DNA of 64,000 bases from Marinobacter sp. F4206 (GTDB taxonomy: Bacteria; Pseudomonadota; Gammaproteobacteria; Pseudomonadales; Oleiphilaceae): the NCBI RefSeq assembly GCF_019392195.1, contig NZ_JAHXKI010000003.1, positions 248,001 through 312,000 on the forward strand, read 5' to 3'. This document shows positions 52,254 to 61,531 of the stretch, piece by piece. The notes beneath the pieces are model-generated. The model was given only the letters and a program-made list of their open reading frames with translations, was not told the origin of the DNA and did no database searches. Numbering within the stretch: position 1 is the stretch's first letter; every line of letters starts with the position of its first letter. The translations under genes and the position numbers were made by a program.

Positions 52254-53264
52254 ATGAAAAAATCCATTCCTACCAATCTGATCCTCGGTTTCCTGGGGGT
52301 CGGCAAAACCACGGCAATTCTGGACCTGCTGAAAGCCAAGCCCGAAAGCGAGGTGTGGGCCGTGCTGGTCAACGAATTTGGTGAAGTCGGCATTGACGGC
52401 GCGATGCTGCAGTCGGAGGGTGCCGTCATCAAGGAAATACCCGGCGGTTGCATGTGCTGCGTGGCCGGCTTGCCCATGCAGGTTGGTCTCAATCAGCTGA
52501 TCAGGCAGGCCAGGCCTGATCGTCTGATTATCGAGCCGACGGGGTTGGGGCATCCGTCACAGATCCTCCAGATCCTGACCGACGAGCATTACGCCACGGT
52601 GCTTGAGCTCGGGCCGGTCATCACGCTGGTTGATCCACGCAAGCTTGAGGACCCTCGGGTTCTTGAGAATGTGCAATTCCGTGATCAGGTGGCGGCCGCC
52701 GACATTCTCGTCGCCAATAAAACTGATCTGGCCTCGCCGGAGCAGATTGGCGCCTTCGAGCGTTGGGCTGCCGCCCTGGCGTCCCCAAAGCAGGCCGTTT
52801 TCCGGACCAGTCAGGGCCGGCTGAGCCCCGAGTGGCTGGATGGCCAGACCGATTTGCCCACAGTAACGACGCCCCACGCCCATCATCATCACCAACAGAA
52901 AAGCGTTGCGCCCGTGCCCGACATTCAGGAAGAGCCCTGGCAACGGGTCCGAAACGAGGGGCAGGGGTACGTCAGCCTGGGCTGGCGGATCCATCCGGAA
53001 CTCCGGTTCGATGAGCAGCGACTCATGGCTTTGGCCATGGACAGCCGGTTTGAGAGGTTCAAGGCGGTTATTCACTGCCTGGACGGTTGGCGCACGCTCA
53101 ACATGGTGGATGGTTCATTGTCGATGATGGATAGTGAACCCCGCGATCTGTCCCGGATTGAGGTCATCAGTGCCGCGGAGTTGCCGGAAACCGAGTTGGA
53201 CCATGCGGTCCAGGCGGCTGCGGGGCTTCAGGAGTCAGCTAGCCCCAGTGTCCGAACGCTATGA
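52254..53264 (+). CDS. COG0523 GTPase (CobW/ZNG1-like metallochaperone)
   Basis: A 336-residue G3E GTPase. Walker A GFLGVGKTT, the metal-binding motif GGCMCCV (CxCC), DRLIIEPTGLGHPS and NKTD are in order. A His-rich loop HAHHHHQQK near 207-215 could hold zinc. The C-terminal CobW domain ends in IHCLDGWRTLNM. Such proteins hand metals to target enzymes; the target is unknown. It sits between fetAB and a methyltransferase and overlaps the latter by 4 bases (ATGA). Confidence 0.9.
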   Translation: MKKSIPTNLILGFLGVGKTTAILDLLKAKPESEVWAVLVNEFGEVGIDGAMLQSEGAVIKEIPGGCMCCVAGLPMQVGLNQLIRQARPDRLIIEPTGLGHPSQILQILTDEHYATVLELGPVITLVDPRKLEDPRVLENVQFRDQVAAADILVANKTDLASPEQIGAFERWAAALASPKQAVFRTSQGRLSPEWLDGQTDLPTVTTPHAHHHHQQKSVAPVPDIQEEPWQRVRNEGQGYVSLGWRIHPELRFDEQRLMALAMDSRFERFKAVIHCLDGWRTLNMVDGSLSMMDSEPRDLSRIEVISAAELPETELDHAVQAAAGLQESASPSVRTL

Positions 53265-53911
53265 AATGCCCGGTGTGCGAGCAGGGGCAGCTGGTGGATT
53301 TTCAGACGGTCAGGGCGCAGCACTACTTGCGTTGCCCCGCCTGCGAAGCGACGGTGATGTCGGAATCCAGTCGGCTGACGGAAGCCGAGGAAAAGGCGAT
53401 CTACGAACACCACGAAAACGAGTCCGGGGATCCCGGTTATCGCCGGTTTCTGACCAAGCTGGCGGAGCCGCTTCTGGAGCGGCTCGAGCCCGGGCTTTCC
53501 GGGCTGGATTTCGGATGCGGACCTGGCCCCGAGCTTGCCGCGATGCTGACTGAAGCGGGTATGGATATGGGCATTTATGATCCGTTTTTTTACCCCAACG
53601 CGGATGCGCTCGATCAACGCTATGATTTTCTGACCTGCACCGAGGTGGTCGAGCACCTGCACCATCCGTGGAAGGTGTTCCGGCAACTGGATCGGCTGCT
53701 GAAGCCCGGCGGATGGCTCGGCATCATGACCTGTTTCCAGACCGACGACGCCCGGTTTGCAAGCTGGCATTACCGTCGGGACCCAACCCATGTGGTGTTT
53801 TACCGGGAGCAGACGCTATCGGTTATTGCCGAACGGCTGGGCTGGGAACTGACAGTGCCCCGAAAAGACGTGGCACTGTTCCGGAAACCGGTTACTGCCG
53901 AGGCTCAGTGA
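53261..53911 (+). CDS. SAM methyltransferase with N-terminal zinc ribbon
   Basis: A 216-residue protein. The first 35 residues hold a zinc ribbon (CPVCEQG and CPACEA), followed by a class I methyltransferase fold: SGLDFGCGPGPELA near 88, TCTEVVEHLHHPW near 127 and LLKPGGWLGIMT near 150. The target is unknown. The ATGA overlap with the COG0523 GTPase gene suggests the pair works together, perhaps metal supply to this methyltransferase. That is inference. Confidence 0.82.
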   Translation: MKCPVCEQGQLVDFQTVRAQHYLRCPACEATVMSESSRLTEAEEKAIYEHHENESGDPGYRRFLTKLAEPLLERLEPGLSGLDFGCGPGPELAAMLTEAGMDMGIYDPFFYPNADALDQRYDFLTCTEVVEHLHHPWKVFRQLDRLLKPGGWLGIMTCFQTDDARFASWHYRRDPTHVVFYREQTLSVIAERLGWELTVPRKDVALFRKPVTAEAQ

Positions 53912-54890
53912 GGGCAGGGCACACCAGGGTGGGGCAGCTTGCCGGGCTCTGATCAGCCTTGCCTGGTTCGATTTGAGCTCCGAACCGCTCGGGTGCCAGG
54001 GCTGAGGCACAGCGTTGGGCCTGTTTGGCCTCTTCGACGCATCCCGTTTCACCCAGCGTGTGGGCCAGGTTGTTCCAGCCGACGGCCTCGCTGGGGAACC
54101 GGGCGACCAGGCGGGAAAAGTGGTTGGTCGCTTCCTGAAGGTTCTGGCGGGTGTAGGCAATGTTGCCCTGGCCCAGAATGGCGGCCGGCTGATCCGGCCA
54201 CTGCCGTTCTGCAGTCTGGTAGGCCGTCATGGCCGCGTTGGTTCGCCCTGTGGTTTCAAGATCGTTGGCTGAGGCAAGGTAGGTTAATGCCTCGGCGCTC
54301 GCGGGGATCCGGTCGGGTGGCAGCATTACGGCGGCCCAGTTGTCGGATCGGGACCAGGTGTTTACGAAAACTTCCACAGTGGTTTCATGACGTTCCCGGG
54401 TATCGGTGTGCAGGATGATGGTCTGCTTCTGCGGATCGAAGCCGATCACCACAGCGAAATGCCACTGCGGCCACCAGTTGAACAGCAGGTTCTGCATCAC
54501 CAGCACCGGATTGCCCGCTGAAACTTCCTCGAGCAGGCTTTCCAGGCTGCCATCCAGGGGGTAAACCAGCATGTTGTGAGCACGCCCGGCAGCCACCATT
54601 TCCACCTGCAAGGAACCTTCCCGGCCGGGGATGTAAACCAGATCGCGCAAGAGTTCCGGATCGGTGTCCAGACCCTGACTGTTCAGCATCATCGCCAGCG
54701 AGGCCGGGCCACACTGATAGCGTTCCTGGGGGTAGAAAGGCACATCCTTCAGAACCGTGCGTGTCAGCAGGGACTTGTTGTCAGGGGGGGCAGAGGGCCA
54801 CTTTGGAGCGGAAGCGCAGCCGGCCAGCAGCAGGACCAGTAGAAGACTGATCAGGCCGCCGGCCGGCTTGGGAGGGATAGTAAAGGGCAC
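53892..54890 (-). CDS. PA2778-like lipoprotein with C39-type peptidase domain and TPR
   Basis: A 332-residue lipoprotein: signal ending LLAGC (Cys25). The C39-like domain has catalytic Cys60 in YQCGPASLAMML and His144 in PQWHFAVVIGFD. The C-terminal half has TPR-like helices (ALTYLASANDLETTGRTNAAMTAYQTAERQWP...). This matches the PA2778 family. Its ATG immediately follows the stop of the PA2779-like gene, and that pairing is conserved. Function unknown. It overlaps the methyltransferase gene by 20 bases at the 3' end. Confidence 0.83.
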   Translation of the reverse strand: MPFTIPPKPAGGLISLLLVLLLAGCASAPKWPSAPPDNKSLLTRTVLKDVPFYPQERYQCGPASLAMMLNSQGLDTDPELLRDLVYIPGREGSLQVEMVAAGRAHNMLVYPLDGSLESLLEEVSAGNPVLVMQNLLFNWWPQWHFAVVIGFDPQKQTIILHTDTRERHETTVEVFVNTWSRSDNWAAVMLPPDRIPASAEALTYLASANDLETTGRTNAAMTAYQTAERQWPDQPAAILGQGNIAYTRQNLQEATNHFSRLVARFPSEAVGWNNLAHTLGETGCVEEAKQAQRCASALAPERFGAQIEPGKADQSPASCPTLVCPALTEPRQ

Positions 54891-55292
54891 TTACCGAATG
54901 CAGTTGATGAACGGGAAGATGTTCGTTGCACACAGCATGTCGGTAACGATGAATACCAGCAGGAACAGCACAATGATGCCAACCACGTCCTGCCCGGCGG
55001 GTGCTTCTGCGAGTTGCTGCTCGAAATCCGCCAGTTCCTGTGGCGTCAGATTCTGGATCCGGTCACGGACCTGATCGTCACTGACACCCATTTCGGCCAG
55101 TTTGTCCTGCACTTCCTGGGTTTCCAGCATATCCGTCAGTTGCTGGCGATCCAACTGGATTTCCTGGCCACTGATCATCTCGCCGGTGCCGACCATGGCG
55201 GCGGAGGCGGTAGAAGACCAGACTGACCCCAAGCTGATCATCAAGGCCATGAAAAACGAAACGTATCTCAGGTGTTTTCTGATACCGGACAT
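54891..55292 (-). CDS. PA2779-like small exported membrane protein
   Basis: A 133-residue protein. Signal-type segment (1-32, ending ASA), then a soluble acidic helical part with the motif QEVQDKLAEMGVSDDQVRDRIQNLTPQELADFEQQL, and a C-terminal membrane segment (about 105-123, VVGIIVLFLLVFIVTDMLCAT). It pairs with the PA2778-like peptidase gene, whose start directly follows. ATG 55292 has AGGAG 7 bases upstream; the longer frame adds 12 residues. Function unknown. Confidence 0.8.
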   Translation of the reverse strand: MSGIRKHLRYVSFFMALMISLGSVWSSTASAAMVGTGEMISGQEIQLDRQQLTDMLETQEVQDKLAEMGVSDDQVRDRIQNLTPQELADFEQQLAEAPAGQDVVGIIVLFLLVFIVTDMLCATNIFPFINCIR

Positions 55293-55379
55293 CTTGGGCT
55301 CCTGCTTCTGGTTATGTGTTATGACCATAGACCAGACATAGATGGCTGTTCAACATACAATATTTTCATTTGTTGCATA

Positions 55380-56843
55380 TCAGAACGTTGAAAGCCCGGT
55401 AAATTCCATAATGCGATAACGCCAGTAGCGAATTCCGGATTCGTCCGCCCATGCCTCGTAGGGCAGGCTCATGACCGGGTCATTGCCGGGGCCGAGCCGC
55501 CACTGCTCGTTGAAAAGATGAATCACCTTGCGAGCAGGAGGTGCGTTTTGCGATTGCGCCAGCCACACACTGGTTTCCAGGTTGAGGTCATCCAGATTAC
55601 GGCGGGTAAAGTTGGCGGAGCCCAGCAGAATCTCGATGTCGCCCTGTTCAGGTCGTAACATCAGTAGCTTGCTGTGGCACTGCTCGCCCCTGGTATTGCA
55701 CCAGCGCACGGACACCCCCGCCCGGTGAAGTTCCATGGCCACCTGCCGGTTGGGAATGCCGCTTTTGGCGTGCCCGAAGGCTTCGTTATTGGGGTCCAGC
55801 AACACCCGCAGCCGGGCGCCTCGACTGTGGGCCGCCAGCAGGCTCTCAACGATTCCGCGATGGGAAAGATAAAACATTGCCAGATCCAGACGGTCGCCCG
55901 AGTCGGCACGGTCAATCATATCCAGCGCCGTGGCACGAATGGCCGATTCGGTGAGCACCATCACGCTGCCCGAAGCCCTGGCGCCAGGACTGCTGTCTTC
56001 TGCCGGCGCCTCAAGGCCCTCGGCGATCGCAATCCAACGATCGACTGAGGAGGTACCGGCGCCGGACATGGCCAGTACCGCCCGTTCACTTCTCAGGAGA
56101 TCGGCGACGGCGTCCCCGGTGAAACTCAGGCCGATGTTGCTGTGCCGACTGCTGCCGTCGTGGGGATTGGCCGACGTAACCAGTCCCCGTAACTCGGGTC
56201 CCTGGTCCACCACCAGCAGTTTGCGGTGATTGGCCTTGAAATTCAGCAATGCCAGATAGCTGCGTAGGGTAACCTTGCGATCGCCCAGGGCGTTTGACAT
56301 CCAGCCCCCGTCAGGATCGTTGCCCAGCCACTGGCAGCAAAGCCGCCAAATGGACGACCAGGCCGGGTTGCTGTCCCGCATCGGCGACAGGCTGGTCTCG
56401 ACAACTTGAATGCCGGCTTGGCGCAGGGTTTCGAACAAAGGCGATCGGGAGCCACCGTACATGGTGTTGAGCGGATCGGAAATGACGACCATCTCGATCT
56501 CCGGCCGTGCCCGTTTGCGGGCAATGAGGGCGTCCGTCAGTTGCAGTGCCAGGGGACGGTGAGTTACGTCCTCCGGTTTGGTGCTGTTGTATAGAAACAT
56601 GTCCAGCAGGATGAACTTTTCGGCGCCACCGATCAGGCGCAGAACCTCGTCAAAAATCTCCTGATCCCGGGTTTCCGTGCCGTCGACGTGATGGCGGGTG
56701 ACATCGGTCAGCAGAATCGGGTCTTGCAGCGTCGAGACGGTGCCCCGGTAACTGATGCCGGCGGGCAGTGTTTTGTTGGTGTGATAGAGGCCAAGTCCGC
56801 CCAGTAGGAGGAAAAACAGGGCAATCAGCAACTTCAATGTCAT
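55380..56843 (-). CDS. Phospholipase-D-like protein (two HKD motifs, second degenerate)
   Basis: A 487-residue exported or anchored protein. An N-terminal hydrophobic segment (about 2-20) is followed by two PLD halves. First motif: NHRKLLVVDQG (HxK-x4-D). Second: CHSKLLMLRPEQG, where the expected Asp is Arg. The context SANFTRRN matches the rest of the family. Members act on phospholipids, cardiolipin or DNA; which one is open. ATG 56843 was chosen since MTLKLLIALFFLLLGG starts the membrane segment; the longer frame adds 28 residues. It is divergent from the kinase gene. Confidence 0.85.
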   Translation of the reverse strand: MTLKLLIALFFLLLGGLGLYHTNKTLPAGISYRGTVSTLQDPILLTDVTRHHVDGTETRDQEIFDEVLRLIGGAEKFILLDMFLYNSTKPEDVTHRPLALQLTDALIARKRARPEIEMVVISDPLNTMYGGSRSPLFETLRQAGIQVVETSLSPMRDSNPAWSSIWRLCCQWLGNDPDGGWMSNALGDRKVTLRSYLALLNFKANHRKLLVVDQGPELRGLVTSANPHDGSSRHSNIGLSFTGDAVADLLRSERAVLAMSGAGTSSVDRWIAIAEGLEAPAEDSSPGARASGSVMVLTESAIRATALDMIDRADSGDRLDLAMFYLSHRGIVESLLAAHSRGARLRVLLDPNNEAFGHAKSGIPNRQVAMELHRAGVSVRWCNTRGEQCHSKLLMLRPEQGDIEILLGSANFTRRNLDDLNLETSVWLAQSQNAPPARKVIHLFNEQWRLGPGNDPVMSLPYEAWADESGIRYWRYRIMEFTGLSTF

Positions 56844-56999
56844 GTCTGTGGGTCCACCGTCCTTTTTAATGCTCGGGCTACTATACGTGAGCTCCCTCGC
56901 AGGTAAACAAACACTTACAAAAAACACTTCTTTGCGGGTATCGCCCGGAGGCGGCTGTTTCTAAACTAGCCAGATCAATCATTTAGAATAACGTTGCCT

Positions 57000-58646
57000 G
57001 TGAACTCACTCTTCTTTCTGTTCTCGCACCTTTTCAGTCTGAGACTGGTGGTGGTCGTTGCGGCGGTGGTGTTTGCCCTCGCCGGTGATCACTTTGCGTT
57101 CCTGAGCTGGGCCGACCGAGTCCTGCTCGGTTTATTGGGGGCCCCGGAATCCGGAAACCTGTCGGTTCCGGTTCCTGCCGATGCGCTGCAATCGACCCTG
57201 GCGGTGCGGGGTCTGTCCGAGCCGGCCTGGTCCGATATGGCCATTCGTGTCGGCCTGGTTGTCTCGGCACTCTATCTGGTGCTGGCTATTCCCAGGATGG
57301 GTGCCGCCGTGGCGCTCCCGGTAACACTCCTGTTGGGAGGTTCCCTGGTTGTTCTGCAGGCGGCGCTGACCTTCTATCAGAGCGACTGGTTACCGCTGGG
57401 CGAGGTCATTACCCTGCTGGTTGCCGGGTTTGTGGCGATGCTGTTCTGGCTTCAGCCGGATCGTGAGATTCGCGCGCTGGCAGCCAACGTACGGGAAGCC
57501 CGTGTGCGTCTTTCCAGGCTGCTGCTGCAACAGGGGCACACTGACGAGGCCCTCGACGCACTGATGGCGTGCCCGGTTTGTGACGATGCGCTGGAGGTAC
57601 GGTATGAAATTGCCATTCAGCAGGAGCGTAAGCGCCAATACGAGAAAGCGGTTCAGACTTACCGGCGTATTCTGGACAACCGGAAGAACTTCCGGGACGC
57701 CGCTGAGCGGTTGTCGGCACTGGAAAAAATGTCGCCGGAAACAACGTCCATGCAAACCGGCGGATTCGACAGTACCCGCACCTTGCTGATGCCGGCCCAG
57801 TCCCTGAGCCGTCCGACCCTCGGCCGGTACGAGATTGAACGGGAGATCGGGCGGGGCGCCATGGGCGTGGTCTACCTCGGCAAAGACCCCAAGATTGCCC
57901 GGACCGTTGCCATCAAGACTCTGAGTTACCAGGCATTCGATGACGGCCATCTCGCGGAGCTCAAAGACCGATTCTTCCGGGAGGCCGAAGCCGCCGGTCG
58001 GCTCAATCATCCGGCCATCGTGACCGTGTATGACGTGGGCGAAGAGGCGGATCTCGCCTACATCGCCATGGATTATGCCCAGGGCCGGTCCCTGAGTGAA
58101 TTTGGCAAGCCGGGCCGGTTACTGCCACTGCCCACGGTGCTCGATATCATTGCCCAGGTGGCGGATGCGCTGGCTTATGCCCACAGCCAGAAGATTGTGC
58201 ACCGGGATATCAAGCCCGGGAATATCATCTACAATCCGGACGACGGCGCCATCAAGATTACTGATTTTGGCATTGCCAAGATTTCCGATGATTCCCGAAC
58301 CCGCACCGGAAGCGTGATGGGCAGCCCGCTCTACATGTCGCCGGAGCAGCTCAAGGGCCAGAAGGTCACCGGTGCCTCGGATATCTACAGTCTCGGTGTC
58401 ACCCTGTACAAATTGGTAAGCGGCGAGACACCCTACCAGGGGGATACGCTCGCAAACCTGACCTACCAGATTCTCAACAAGCGTCCGCGGAGCGTACGTG
58501 AATTCAATGCCGATCTTCCCAATGGCCTGGTGAGGCTGATCAACAAGGCAATCCAGCGCGAGCCGGACAAGCGTTTTGCCTCTGCGGCCACCATGGCCGA
58601 AGCCGTCCGGCGGTTGGCGGTCAGGGAAGCGAAGGAGGTTTCCTGA
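57000..58646 (+). CDS. Membrane-anchored Ser/Thr protein kinase with C-terminal kinase domain
   Basis: About 548 residues. Four hydrophobic segments (about 14-30, 84-100, 106-124, 136-150) at the N-terminus, a linker with ACPVCDD and TPR-like helical sequence (155-240), then a kinase domain (about 275-540). GRGAMGVVYLG (ATP loop), VAIKT (Lys306), HRDIKPGN (Asp403) and DFGIAK (Asp422) are intact, so it should be active. Start GTG 57000 or TTG 56994 cannot be told apart. It leads a three-gene unit with PP2C phosphatase and FHA protein. Kinase last and membrane first is the reverse of the usual bacterial order. Confidence 0.88.
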   Translation: MNSLFFLFSHLFSLRLVVVVAAVVFALAGDHFAFLSWADRVLLGLLGAPESGNLSVPVPADALQSTLAVRGLSEPAWSDMAIRVGLVVSALYLVLAIPRMGAAVALPVTLLLGGSLVVLQAALTFYQSDWLPLGEVITLLVAGFVAMLFWLQPDREIRALAANVREARVRLSRLLLQQGHTDEALDALMACPVCDDALEVRYEIAIQQERKRQYEKAVQTYRRILDNRKNFRDAAERLSALEKMSPETTSMQTGGFDSTRTLLMPAQSLSRPTLGRYEIEREIGRGAMGVVYLGKDPKIARTVAIKTLSYQAFDDGHLAELKDRFFREAEAAGRLNHPAIVTVYDVGEEADLAYIAMDYAQGRSLSEFGKPGRLLPLPTVLDIIAQVADALAYAHSQKIVHRDIKPGNIIYNPDDGAIKITDFGIAKISDDSRTRTGSVMGSPLYMSPEQLKGQKVTGASDIYSLGVTLYKLVSGETPYQGDTLANLTYQILNKRPRSVREFNADLPNGLVRLINKAIQREPDKRFASAATMAEAVRRLAVREAKEVS

Positions 58647-59383
58647 TGAGTCTTCACCTCGCCGGACGAAGCCATACCGGAGCGGTCCGGGAGAGCAATC
58701 AGGACGTGGTGGCCTGGCAGGTCCGTGACGATGGCGATGCGGCGCTGATGCTGGTTGCCGATGGCATGGGCGGGTACCAGGGCGGCGAGATTGCCAGTCG
58801 ACTGGCCGCCGATTCCGTCATGGAAGCGCTCATGCCGAGATTGTTTGCCGGTGAGATGGCATCACCTGAGAGTCTCAATGCCGCGCTTGCGCTCGCCAAT
58901 GACCGGATTCAGGTCCGTCGGGGGACTGACCCCCAGTTGGACAAGATGGGAACCACCCTGGTGGTGGCGTGGGTTGAGGACAATACCGCGCATGTGGCTC
59001 ACGTGGGGGATTCGCGCTGTTACCTCGTTAGGAACGGGCAGGCCCGCTGCCTGACCCGGGACGACACCGTGGTCCAAAACATGCTTGAAGATGGCAGCAT
59101 CACCGAGGCGGATGCGCATAACGTCCCGTTCCGCAACGTACTGACCCGGGCCGTGGGGGCGATGGATCCGCTGGAAACCAGCTACGCCAGCCATTCGCTC
59201 CAACCAGGTGATCACCTGCTGCTGTGCTCGGATGGCCTCACCAATTCCGTCCCGCAGGCGGACTGGGAAAACCTTATCAAGGATGCACGCAGCACGGAAT
59301 GCGCCGTGGAGACATTGATTGAAACCGCCCTGGACAATCAGGCATCGGACAACGTGTCTGTAGTTTTAATGACCCTGAATTAA
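58646..59383 (+). CDS. PP2C-family Ser/Thr phosphatase
   Basis: A 245-residue PPM phosphatase. RESNQDVV, VADGMGGYQGGEIAS, HVGDSRCYLVR, LCSDGLTN and DNVSVVLM carry the conserved metal-binding Asp residues. It would oppose the upstream kinase. The ATG shares one base with the kinase stop (TGATG), so translation is coupled. Confidence 0.93.
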   Translation: MSLHLAGRSHTGAVRESNQDVVAWQVRDDGDAALMLVADGMGGYQGGEIASRLAADSVMEALMPRLFAGEMASPESLNAALALANDRIQVRRGTDPQLDKMGTTLVVAWVEDNTAHVAHVGDSRCYLVRNGQARCLTRDDTVVQNMLEDGSITEADAHNVPFRNVLTRAVGAMDPLETSYASHSLQPGDHLLLCSDGLTNSVPQADWENLIKDARSTECAVETLIETALDNQASDNVSVVLMTLN

Positions 59384-59398
59384 GCAGAGGAACCTGAC

Positions 59399-59749
59399 AT
59401 GGCATCGTTTTCACAGCTGGTAGACAACGTGGTCGTCAACACGTTTGAGCTGAGCCAACCCCAGACCCGGATTGGCCGGCGCGCCGACAATGATATCCAG
59501 ATCGACGAGATTTCCGTGAGTGGACACCACGCAGTCATCGAGGCTGTCCCCAATGCCTACCTCGAAGATACCGTTGACTACTACATCACTGACAGCGACA
59601 GCACCAATGGCACCTTCGTCAACGACATCCGAATCGAGAGCCGTCAGCGGCTGAACAGCAACGATATGGTGCGGGTCGGCTGGAACGAGTTTCGCTTTAT
59701 TGACGAAGAAGAGAACGCGCTGGAGAAAACGGCCTACATTCTGGACTGA
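59399..59749 (+). CDS. FHA-domain protein
   Basis: A 116-residue single FHA domain. IGRRADNDIQIDEISVSGHHAVIE supplies the phosphothreonine-binding Arg, Ser and His, and DSDSTNGTFVNDIRI the conserved loop. It would bind a substrate phosphorylated by the kinase, as a read-out of the pathway. ATG is 15 bases after the phosphatase stop. A palindrome overlaps the stop. Confidence 0.92.
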   Translation: MASFSQLVDNVVVNTFELSQPQTRIGRRADNDIQIDEISVSGHHAVIEAVPNAYLEDTVDYYITDSDSTNGTFVNDIRIESRQRLNSNDMVRVGWNEFRFIDEEENALEKTAYILD

Positions 59750-59767
59750 ACGCGGGGGCGCGTTCAG
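59746..59767. terminator. Palindrome/terminator holding both stop codons of FHA and amidotransferase genes
   Basis: Perfect 9-bp arms CTGAACGCG and CGCGTTCAG around GGGG. The FHA TGA (59747-59749) and the amidotransferase stop (59764-59766, other strand) lie in the arms. No T-run, so terminator function is inferred. Confidence 0.65.
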
Positions 59768-60492
59768 TTCACATTTTCCAACACCAGATCGGAGAAACGC
59801 TGCAGCAGGGTGGAGGCCACCGGAGCCGGCTCGACGGCCGCAAGGAGCGCCTCCGGGTCAAGGTTCTCGGTGGTCAGTTCCGGCGCCTGCACGTTCAGAT
59901 AGGCCTTCATGATGGCGTCCGTGAATTCCGGATGGAACTGCACGCCCCAGGCGCATTCGCCCACCCGGAACGCCTGGTGGGGCTCGAAACGGCTGCGGCC
60001 CAGCAGAACGGCTCCAGGCGGCAGACCGAGGACCGACTGCTTGTGGGTCAGCTGGGCCTTGAAGGTGTCTGGCAGGTCTGCGAACAGTGGGTCGGATTGG
60101 GCATCCGGCAGCAGCTCGATTGACCAGGTGCCGGTTTCCCGACCCTCCGGGTGGTACCCGATGTCCCCGCCCAGGGCATGGGCAAGCAGTTGGTGCCCGT
60201 AGCACACGCCGAACACTGGAACCTTTTTGTCGACAGCCCTGGCCAGCCAGTGCGCCGTGGCCTCGCTCCACTCTGCGCGGTCACTGACCATCGCCGGGGA
60301 GCCGGTGATCACAATGCCGTCCCAGTCTTCCGGGGCGCCGGGAGAGTCCCCGCGTTCGACGTTGACGACGGTGAGCGCCAGATTGTCGGAAAGCCCCCGA
60401 ACGAACCAGTCCTCGAAGTCACCGGAGGTCTCCCTGATCGTGGGGTAGGTGGTTCCGGTCTTGAGGATGACTACGCGTGCCCGTCGGCTCAC
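59764..60492 (-). CDS. Class I glutamine amidotransferase-like protein
   Basis: A 242-residue protein. The catalytic triad is Cys97 ([15 protein letters not shown]), His187 and Glu189 (VQFHPEFT). It is a stand-alone GATase of the GMP-synthase-glutaminase-like group, which includes gamma-glutamylcarboxylate-type hydrolases; the substrate is not known. Start GTG 60492 overlaps the yebC-type stop by four bases (GTGA), so the pair is coupled. Confidence 0.9.
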   Translation of the reverse strand: MSRRARVVILKTGTTYPTIRETSGDFEDWFVRGLSDNLALTVVNVERGDSPGAPEDWDGIVITGSPAMVSDRAEWSEATAHWLARAVDKKVPVFGVCYGHQLLAHALGGDIGYHPEGRETGTWSIELLPDAQSDPLFADLPDTFKAQLTHKQSVLGLPPGAVLLGRSRFEPHQAFRVGECAWGVQFHPEFTDAIMKAYLNVQAPELTTENLDPEALLAAVEPAPVASTLLQRFSDLVLENVN

Positions 60493-61226
60493 TCGGATTC
60501 CTCGGGCTCGGGCAGTTCGGCGTTGTGAAACACGTTCTGAACGTCATCCAGATCATTCAGCATGTCGAGAAACTTCTCGAACAGGGGAATGTCATCGCCT
60601 TCCACCTGGGTGGTGGTTTTCGGCAGGAACTGGATTTCGTCGGCCTCAAAATCAATGCCTTCGAAGGCATCGACCAGAGCCTGGCGAGCCTTGGCGTACT
60701 CGGTGTTCGGGGTGAACACGGTAATCAGTCCGTCTTCGTTCTCAATGTCGGTCACGTCGACATCGGCTTCCATCAGGACTTCCAGCACGGCTTCTTCGTC
60801 GTCGTGCTTGAATGCGAAAATGGCGCAGTGGTCGAACATGTGCGCCACGGCCCCCGGCGTGCCGATCTTGCATTTGGTCTTGGTGAAGGCAAGACGCACA
60901 TCGCCAAACGTACGGTTCGGATTGTCGGTAAGGCAGTCCACGATCACCATGCAGTTGCCCGGGCCATAGCCTTCGTAACGGGCCGGGGAATAATCCTCGC
61001 CAGCGCCACCCTTGGCCTTGTCGATGGCTTTTTCGATAACGTGAGACGGCACCTGGTCTTTCTTGGCGCGGTCGATCAGTCCACGCAGGGACAGGTTGCC
61101 ATCCGGGTCCGTACCGCCGGATTTGGCCGCCATGTAGATCTCACGGCCATACTTGCTGTAGACCTTGGTTTTCGCTGCGGCCGTCTTGGCCATGGATTCT
61201 TTGCGGTTCTGGTAGGCTCTGCCCAT
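60489..61226 (-). CDS. YebC/PmpR family transcriptional regulator
   Basis: A 245-residue protein. The start [17 protein letters not shown] with [21 protein letters not shown] and the signature [23 protein letters not shown] are those of the YebC/YeeN group. These proteins are DNA-binding regulators, and recent work ties some to ribosome stalling at proline runs. It is the first gene of a coupled pair with the amidotransferase. Confidence 0.92.
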   Translation of the reverse strand: MGRAYQNRKESMAKTAAAKTKVYSKYGREIYMAAKSGGTDPDGNLSLRGLIDRAKKDQVPSHVIEKAIDKAKGGAGEDYSPARYEGYGPGNCMVIVDCLTDNPNRTFGDVRLAFTKTKCKIGTPGAVAHMFDHCAIFAFKHDDEEAVLEVLMEADVDVTDIENEDGLITVFTPNTEYAKARQALVDAFEGIDFEADEIQFLPKTTTQVEGDDIPLFEKFLDMLNDLDDVQNVFHNAELPEPEESE

Positions 61227-61531
61227 CTGCGCTGCCTCTCTATTTCTTGGGAAAGGGCCGGATTTTACTCAACTATGCCCCTACGGAACAGGCTTATTTG
61301 ACCCCGCCCTGTCTATTGCGCCGGCCGGCCCACTTGCCTGTTCAGGTGCGTGGATCAGAGAAAGATGTCCGCATGATGAAGTTTCGGTGAAATTGTTGTA
61401 ACGAATTGCCGAATTAACCCTCTAAACCCTACCCGGCGCGTATTCTTGGCTGGGAGTCAGATTTATCTGGCTGATCCGATGATGCTGTTCCTGAGTCCGG
61501 GGATATCGGGCTTCAGAAGGAGGGTATCTCA
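61227..61531. other. Intergenic region without a supported gene
   Basis: About 300 bases between yebC-type and the secreted protein gene, the two being divergent. AT-rich pieces near 61380-61430 (TTGTTGTAACGAATTG) may be promoter elements. I see no RNA gene or clear operator. Confidence 0.5.
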
